Source: JAIOPA01 sp964655175
GTDB lineage: Bacteria; Eisenbacteria; RBG-16-71-46
Reading direction: 5' to 3'
DNA length: 10,734 nt
Assembly: GCA_964655175.1 (NCBI GenBank)
Contig: CAZZLY010000093.1
Coordinates: 1 to 10,734 of the forward strand
The translations under genes and the position numbers were made by a program. Positions 6,057 to 10,734 of the stretch are shown piece by piece. The first letter of the stretch is position 1; the number at the start of each line of letters is the position of its first letter. The notes under the pieces are model-generated. The model worked only from the letters and a program-made list of their open reading frames with translations. It was not told the origin of the DNA and searched no databases.

Positions 6057-7172
6057 TCAGAACGGCGTGCGGCCCGCGTACCCCGTGAGCTCCACGTAGC
6101 CCTGCCCGGTCACCGCGCGGCCCGCGCGCGTGCCGGTGACGCGCACCGCGCCCTCCCAGTACGCGATGCCGCCCATGCTGCGCACGTTGAGCTCCTGATC
6201 GAGCAGCGTCGGCGCGAGCCGCAGCTCCAGATTCTCGCCCGGCACGTTCAGCACCCAGCCGCTCGGATAGCGCCCCTGCGTGTGCGGACTCACCCAGGTG
6301 CCGGTCGACCGGATCGCGAACGCGTCGCGCACCAGATGTCGCGAGCGGCCGTCGGCCTCGACGAACGTGCCCGACGACTGCGGCTCGATCGCACCGTCCT
6401 TGAGACGCAGCCGGTACAGCATGAGATCGGTGCCGTCGTCGAGCTGCACGCTGAACCAGTCCCAACCGGTGTGCGTGCCGCGCAGGCGGTCGCTCGAGAA
6501 CTCGTGGTCCATCCACGAGCGGCCCTCGACCGCGAGCGTGTCCCGCCCCAGCACGAGCCGCCCGCTCGTCGCGAGGCGCGTGTACGAGTAGTAGTGCGAC
6601 GCGTTGCCCAGCCCGGCCGACTTCTGGCTCACGCCCCCCTGCCCGTGGATCACCGGCGGTTTCTCGGGCACCAGCCGCAGATCGAGCGAGAACGCCTCGG
6701 CGCGTCCCACCAGCCGATGGGTGCGCCCGTCGGCCTCGAGCCCGGCGAGATCGTCCCCGATCCACACGCGATAGCGCTCGGGGTCGGCCGCCGCGAGGTC
6801 GAGCGCCTGACGCTCGGCCTTCTCGTCGGCCAGGAACCGCCGCCCCTGCTCGTCGGTGAGCGCGAGGTGCCGGAACAGGATCTGATTCGTGCGCCACGCC
6901 GAGGCGCTCTTGGCCACGCCCGGCACACCGAGCCGGAAGAACGTCTGCTCGTATCCGAAGCGCCGGTTGCCCGCGCGCAGATGCCCCGTGTAGTACCACC
7001 ACTCGATGCGGAACTCGGGATGCGCCGCGTGGTCGGCCGGGAACACGTACGCGTACGGCGGCACCGCGAGCCGGAAGCCGTCCTCGTCGGTCGGCGGCCC
7101 GGCGGGCGCCGCCGCCACGAGCGTCAGGCCGACGCACAGCACGAACAGGAGCGCGAACGGACGTCGCATCAT
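6057..7172 (-). CDS. attH: AttH-type secreted lipocalin-like protein (CrtC/COG5621 family)
   Basis: The product has 371 residues. A signal peptide covers about residues 1-22 (MMRRPFALLFVLCVGLTLVAAA). The family signatures occur in order: FPADHAAHPEFRIEWWYYTG (44-63), GYEQTFFR (73-80), YYSYTRL (194-200), SWMDHEFSS (219-227), GWDWFSVQL (236-244) and YWEGAV (338-343), ending in GYVELTGY (358-365). These are typical of the AttH / carotenoid 1,2-hydratase-like double-lipocalin fold, often annotated 'predicted secreted hydrolase'. AttH proteins are usually encoded next to an FtsX-class ABC exporter, as here, and probably act outside the inner membrane on, or as carrier for, a lipid or other hydrophobic ligand handled by that exporter; the ligand is not known. 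ATG 7172 overlaps the permease stop as ATGA. A gaggg site is 4 bases upstream, and this start wins over the adjacent ATG at 7169. Confidence 0.9.
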   Translation of the reverse strand: MMRRPFALLFVLCVGLTLVAAAPAGPPTDEDGFRLAVPPYAYVFPADHAAHPEFRIEWWYYTGHLRAGNRRFGYEQTFFRLGVPGVAKSASAWRTNQILFRHLALTDEQGRRFLADEKAERQALDLAAADPERYRVWIGDDLAGLEADGRTHRLVGRAEAFSLDLRLVPEKPPVIHGQGGVSQKSAGLGNASHYYSYTRLATSGRLVLGRDTLAVEGRSWMDHEFSSDRLRGTHTGWDWFSVQLDDGTDLMLYRLRLKDGAIEPQSSGTFVEADGRSRHLVRDAFAIRSTGTWVSPHTQGRYPSGWVLNVPGENLELRLAPTLLDQELNVRSMGGIAYWEGAVRVTGTRAGRAVTGQGYVELTGYAGRTPF

Positions 7173-9781
7173 TCGACCCTCAGGGCGCCGGCGGTCCCCC
7201 GCCCCGTGGCGAGGCGCGCGGGCACGAGACCGGCGAGTGTGGCGGTGATGGTCATGAGCACCACCGCACGCACGAACACGCCGGGGTCGACGCTCAGGCG
7301 GATGCTCCAGCCGAAGAACTCGCGATTGATGACGTGCACGAGCAGCAGCGCCAGCACCATGCCCGCGACACAACCCAGCAGCGACCCGGCCGCACCGAGC
7401 ACGGCGCTCTCGACGAGCACGAGCGTGCGCACCTGCCCCCGACGCGCCCCCGCGGCGCGCAGCACGGCGAACTCGCGTCGTCGCTGCAGCACGAGCGTGG
7501 TGAGCGTGCTGATGACACCGAGCACCGAGACGACGACCGCGATCGTCTGCAGCGCCCAGGTGATGCGGAACGTCTCGTCGAACACGTCGAGCACGCGCTT
7601 GCGCAGCGCCTGATTGGGCGTCACGTGCAACAGCAGGCCCGGCCCCGCCAACTGCAGAAAGGCGGTGCGCACGGAGTCGATCGAGGCCCCCGGCGCCAGA
7701 TAGATCGCCAGGCTCTCGGTGCGATCGTCGCCCCACAGCCGTGCGTACGTGTGCCGATCGAGCAGCACCGCACCCGCGTCGGTGCTGTAGTCGTAGAACA
7801 CGCCCTCGACCACGACCTCGGCCGCCCCGGTCGGCGTGGGCAGCGTGATGCGTTCGCCCGCGTGCACGCGGTGATGGTGCGCGAAGCTCTCGGTCACGAT
7901 CACGCCGCCGCTTCGCAGCGCGCGCGCCAGCACGGTGCGCGAGTCCTCGCCGTTCAGGAAGCGCAGCCGGCCGAATCGTCGCTGCACGTCGAAGTCCACG
8001 CCCACCGCCGCGACGCGTGCGTCGCGGTACACGAGCATCGTGGCGCGATAGGTGTCGATCGCGGCCACCCCGGGCAGCGTGCGGGCCCCCGCGACGAGCG
8101 CCTCGGGCAGGGCGGTCGCGCGCATGCTGGCGCGATGCCCGGCGGGATCCACGTACAGGTCACCGCGGATGGACTGCGTGATCCACGTGTCCACCGTGAG
8201 TCGGAAGCTGCCCACCATGACCGACAGGGCGACGAGCATGCCCACCGCCACCATGACCGCGGCGATGACGACGCTCGCGCGCGCGGCGTTCTCACGCACC
8301 GCGCGCGCGCCGAGCGTGGCGGCGATCCCGAACCGGCGCGCGATCGGCGAGACGAGGCGTTCGGCGGCGAGCGTCCACACGGGCGCGACGAGCGAGAACC
8401 CGGCGAGCACGAGGAAGGCGGCCACGAAGCCGCCCAGCGGTTCGCGCGCCGCGATCGTCCACCACGACACGAGCCCCGCGAGGAGCAGCACGACCAGCCC
8501 CAGCGCGCCGATGCGGCCGTAACGCGGGCTGCGCGCCTCGATGCGGGCGCCCTCGCGCAGCGTCGCCCCGGGCGGCGTGGTCGAGGCCTCGAACGCGGGC
8601 GCCAGCGCCGACACGAGCGCCGAGCCGACGCCGATCGCGAACCCGGTCGCCAGCGTGACCGGGTCCAACCACAGGCGCGTGGCCTGCGCCACGAGGTAGA
8701 GCGAACTCAACGTGCGCCCGACCTGCTGCAGCGCGAGATTGGCCCCCACCGCGCCGAGCACCGCGCCCAGCAGTCCGCCGAGGGCCCCCAGCAGCAGGCC
8801 CTCGCACAGGAACAGCGTCACCACCTGGCGGCGCGTCAGACCCAGCGCGCGCAGCACACCGATGTCGCGCCGCTGTCGCACGACCGCGAGCGCGACGGCG
8901 TTGAAGATGAGGAACGTGCTCACGAAGATGGCGATGAACGACAGCGCGAGCAGATTGAGCGAGAACGCGCGCACGAGGTTCTCGACCTGCTTCGTCCGCG
9001 CGGCGGGCCGTTCGGGCCGCGCGCCCTCGGGCAGGGCGGCGGCGAGCGTCGCGCGCACGCGGTCCACGGCATCGGCGGGCACGATGAGGTCCACGCGATC
9101 GAGCCGGCCCTCGCGTGCGAACACCTCCTGCACGGTGGCGAGGTCGGCGAGCACGACGTTGCCGCCCATGGCCTCCTGCAGCGCCTCGCTGCCCAGGAGC
9201 GCCACGATGCGCAGCGGCCGCGCACGCCCCGAGGCGAGCACGGTGATCGTGTCGCCCACCGCGAGCGCGTGGCGCTGCGCGAGCGTGCGCGTGATCGCGA
9301 CGGAGCCCGGTCGCGCGAGCAGTTCGAGCGCGGCCGCACGATCGAGCGCGTCCTCGGATTCGGCGAGGCGCGCGAACGGGGCCTCGGCGAACGGGTCGAG
9401 CCCGAGCACCATGAGCGTCTCGTCGAACTCGACCGGATCGAGGTCCACCGCCTCGGCCACCCGCACGTCCGCCTTGGGCGGCCCGGCGTGCGCGAGCGCG
9501 TTGACCTCGACGACCGGCGCGGCCGCCTGGACCCCGGGGGTCCGTCGGATGCGGGCGTAAAGACGCTCGTCGAAGCCGTCGGCCGTGGCGACGACCTGCA
9601 GGTTGGCGCGCCCGGTGACCGCCTCGACCGTGTCGCCGAAGCTCGCGAGCGCCGAGCGGCTCGCGAGCCGGATGGCCACGAACACGCTCACGCCCAGCGC
9701 GACGCCGAGCACGGTGAGCACGAGACGCATGCGCTCGCGCAGCAGACGCCGCACGAGCAGCCAGCGCAGCAGTGCGCTCAC
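7169..9781 (-). CDS. ABC transporter permease with two FtsX/MacB-type halves
   Basis: The product is an 870-residue inner-membrane protein with about ten membrane segments in the duplicated FtsX layout. One helix lies near 20-38, followed by a periplasmic domain (about 45-265). Three helices follow (275-297, 322-346, 376-396), then a central pair (425-442, 450-470). A second-half helix (502-524) is followed by a second periplasmic domain (530-735) and three last helices (742-764, 786-815, 835-855). Each half has the cytoplasmic coupling segment after its second helix: VRQRRDIGVLRALGLTRRQV (301-320) and QRRREFAVLRAAGARRGQV (766-784). This class (LolCE, MacB, AttFG) works as a mechanotransmitter that extracts or exports substrates at the outer face of the inner membrane rather than importing them. 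The start is GTG 9781-9779, overlapping the ATPase stop as GTGA. The two halves are one chain, so the transporter may be a single permease plus an ATPase dimer. Confidence 0.93.
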   Translation of the reverse strand: MSALLRWLLVRRLLRERMRLVLTVLGVALGVSVFVAIRLASRSALASFGDTVEAVTGRANLQVVATADGFDERLYARIRRTPGVQAAAPVVEVNALAHAGPPKADVRVAEAVDLDPVEFDETLMVLGLDPFAEAPFARLAESEDALDRAAALELLARPGSVAITRTLAQRHALAVGDTITVLASGRARPLRIVALLGSEALQEAMGGNVVLADLATVQEVFAREGRLDRVDLIVPADAVDRVRATLAAALPEGARPERPAARTKQVENLVRAFSLNLLALSFIAIFVSTFLIFNAVALAVVRQRRDIGVLRALGLTRRQVVTLFLCEGLLLGALGGLLGAVLGAVGANLALQQVGRTLSSLYLVAQATRLWLDPVTLATGFAIGVGSALVSALAPAFEASTTPPGATLREGARIEARSPRYGRIGALGLVVLLLAGLVSWWTIAAREPLGGFVAAFLVLAGFSLVAPVWTLAAERLVSPIARRFGIAATLGARAVRENAARASVVIAAVMVAVGMLVALSVMVGSFRLTVDTWITQSIRGDLYVDPAGHRASMRATALPEALVAGARTLPGVAAIDTYRATMLVYRDARVAAVGVDFDVQRRFGRLRFLNGEDSRTVLARALRSGGVIVTESFAHHHRVHAGERITLPTPTGAAEVVVEGVFYDYSTDAGAVLLDRHTYARLWGDDRTESLAIYLAPGASIDSVRTAFLQLAGPGLLLHVTPNQALRKRVLDVFDETFRITWALQTIAVVVSVLGVISTLTTLVLQRRREFAVLRAAGARRGQVRTLVLVESAVLGAAGSLLGCVAGMVLALLLVHVINREFFGWSIRLSVDPGVFVRAVVLMTITATLAGLVPARLATGRGTAGALRVE
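7177..7181 (-). promoter_or_regulatory. Shine-Dalgarno site of attH
   Basis: On the minus strand this reads gaggg, 4 bases before ATG 7172. It lies within the 3' end of the permease gene and helps fix the start at the ATGA overlap. Confidence 0.6.
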
Positions 9782-10500
9782 ACGCCGCTCACCGGGCGCG
9801 CGTTGGGCGCGTCGCTCACCACGCGACCGTCGGACAGCGTCACCACGCGATCGGCCGCGTCGGCCGCCTCGCGGCTGTGCGTGACCATGACGAGCGTCGA
9901 ACCGTGCCGACGCACGAGATCGGCGAGCAACTGCACGACCTGCACCGCGGCGCGGCTGTCGAGGTTGCCCGTGGGCTCGTCGGCGAGCACGAGCGCCGGG
10001 TCGTGCACGAGCGCGCGCGCGACCGAGGCGCGCTGCATCTCGCCGCCCGACAGCGTGTGCGGTCGCGCCTTCGCGCGCGGCGCCATGCCGACCTCGGCGA
10101 GCAGGGCGTCGGCGCGCGCCAGCGCCTCGCGCTCGGGACGGCCCTCGAGCAGCAGCGGCAGCGCCACGTTCTCGCGCACGTCGAGCGTGGGCAGCAGATG
10201 GAAGAACTGGTACACGACCCCGACGCGCTCGCGGCGCAGGCGCGTGAGCGCGTCGTCGTCGAGGGTCGAGAGCGCACGACCCTCGACCCACACCTCACCC
10301 GAGGTGGGCGCATCGATGCCGGCCGCCAGATTGAGCAGCGTGCTCTTGCCCGAGCCGCTGCGCCCCACGATGGCGGTGAAGCCGCCCGGCGGGATCGTGA
10401 GCGTGAGTCCGTCGAGCGCGCGCACGCGGCTCTCGCCGAGCGGGAACTCCTTGACGACGTCGGTGAACGTGAGTGCGGGCGTCACGAGCGGGGCGGTCAC
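9778..10500 (-). CDS. ABC transporter ATPase, LolD/MacB-like
   Basis: The product is a 240-residue nucleotide-binding subunit with every motif intact: Walker A GRSGSGKST (46-54), Q-loop VVYQFFHLLPTL (Q98), signature LSGGEMQR (150-157), Walker B VLADEPTGNLDS (171-182, catalytic E175) and H-loop VTHS (H208). The 'FFHLLPTLDVRENVALPLLL' stretch and DEPTGNLD are typical of the LolD/MacB/FtsE branch, which pairs with FtsX-class permeases such as the one encoded next. The start is GTG 10500-10498, overlapping the upstream TGA as GTGA, with a gaggtga site just upstream. Upstream in-frame starts (to 10608) would add an Arg-rich tail with no family similarity. It powers the downstream permease. Confidence 0.95.
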   Translation of the reverse strand: MTAPLVTPALTFTDVVKEFPLGESRVRALDGLTLTIPPGGFTAIVGRSGSGKSTLLNLAAGIDAPTSGEVWVEGRALSTLDDDALTRLRRERVGVVYQFFHLLPTLDVRENVALPLLLEGRPEREALARADALLAEVGMAPRAKARPHTLSGGEMQRASVARALVHDPALVLADEPTGNLDSRAAVQVVQLLADLVRRHGSTLVMVTHSREAADAADRVVTLSDGRVVSDAPNARPVSGV

Positions 10501-10734
10501 GCGCTCACCTCGCGCAGCGGCGTCAGGCGCGGGCGGCCGAACATCGCCGCGAGCGCGGGCTCGAGTTCGGGATCGCGCCACGTGAAGCCGGCCGCCTCGA
10601 GCATCCACGGCAGCACGTGCTGGCTGCCGAGCAGCATCTCGTCGGCCTGCTCGCGACCCAACAGCGCACGCAACGCGAACGCCGGCGCGGGCGCGATCGA
10701 GGGACGCTGCAGCACGCGCCCGAGCGTGGCCGCG
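10497..10734 (-). CDS. TIGR01777-family SDR epimerase (YfcH-like), C-terminal fragment
   Basis: The last 78 codons are present; the 5' part lies beyond the right edge. The sequence LGRVLQRPSIAPAPAFALRALLG, QADEMLLGSQHVLPWMLEAAGF and WRDPELEPALAAMFG matches the C-terminal DUF1731-type domain of TIGR01777 SDRs (E. coli YfcH, human SDR39U1), whose signature includes 'LL.SQRVLP..L..AGF.F..P.LE.AL'. The NAD(P)-binding Rossmann part (GxTGxxG) would be in the missing N-terminus. The physiological substrate of the family is not established. Its stop overlaps the ATPase start (GTGA), so it is co-transcribed with the transporter, though a direct functional link is not evident. Confidence 0.88.
   Translation of the reverse strand, partial: AATLGRVLQRPSIAPAPAFALRALLGREQADEMLLGSQHVLPWMLEAAGFTWRDPELEPALAAMFGRPRLTPLREVSA
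10505..10511 (-). promoter_or_regulatory. Shine-Dalgarno site of the ATPase gene
   Basis: On the minus strand this reads gaggtga, 4 bases before the GTG start at 10500. It overlaps the last codons of the SDR gene (its product ends REVSA) and fixes the GTG as the start. Confidence 0.75.

Noticed and set aside
4797..7613. Plus-strand open frame of about 938 codons across the GH113-like, lipoprotein and attH genes
   Set aside because: It spans the antisense of several real genes with low-complexity composition and no independent start signal.
7334..10585. Plus-strand open frame of about 1083 codons opposite the permease, ATPase and SDR genes
   Set aside because: Its translation is dominated by H, R, Q, E and G with no domain, and it is antisense to genes with complete family motifs. 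It is a by-product of third-position GC bias.

Overview
The window is very GC-rich bacterial DNA (estimated by eye near 70%) and is almost fully coding. The gene families point to a high-GC environmental Gram-negative lineage. They include a DUF5117-type zinc metalloprotease tail, a choice-of-anchor-P-like secreted protein, an FtsX-type export ABC system with an AttH lipocalin, and a lipoprotein with a lipobox. Gemmatimonadota or Candidatus Eisenbacteria would fit, but no rRNA or marker gene is present, so this is inference.

Left part, plus strand: the window opens in the C-terminus of a probable secreted zinc-dependent metalloprotease (1-315), followed by a perfect 14-bp hairpin terminator (351-383). 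A leader of about 250 bases carries a small tandem repeat (418-441). It leads to a 233-residue secreted acidic, cysteine-rich protein (635-1336) that resembles the choice-of-anchor P family. A perfect 17-bp hairpin (1358-1395) separates it from the convergent minus-strand block.

Right part, minus strand, transcribed from 10734 down to 1413: seven same-strand genes, four of whose six junctions are ATGA or GTGA overlaps. In order of transcription they are: (1) the C-terminus of a TIGR01777-type SDR epimerase; (2) a LolD/MacB-like ABC ATPase; (3) an 870-residue permease with two FtsX halves; (4) AttH, a secreted lipocalin-like protein; (5) a lipoprotein of unknown function; (6) a 793-residue secreted protein ending in a GH113-like TIM barrel behind two unusual N-terminal modules; (7) an AbgT-family transporter. 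Genes 2-4 form the known AttEFGH-type partnership, an ABC exporter of the FtsX class plus its AttH partner. Genes 5-7 are coupled downstream of them and look like envelope or glycan functions. The operon promoter lies beyond the right edge.

The least familiar parts are the composite GH113-like protein, the lipoprotein in front of it, and the coupling of both to the ABC/AttH module. I see no CRISPR array, tRNA, rRNA, insertion sequence or phage gene. The many long plus-strand frames opposite the minus-strand block are low-complexity (R/H/Q/E/G-rich) shadows of real genes.
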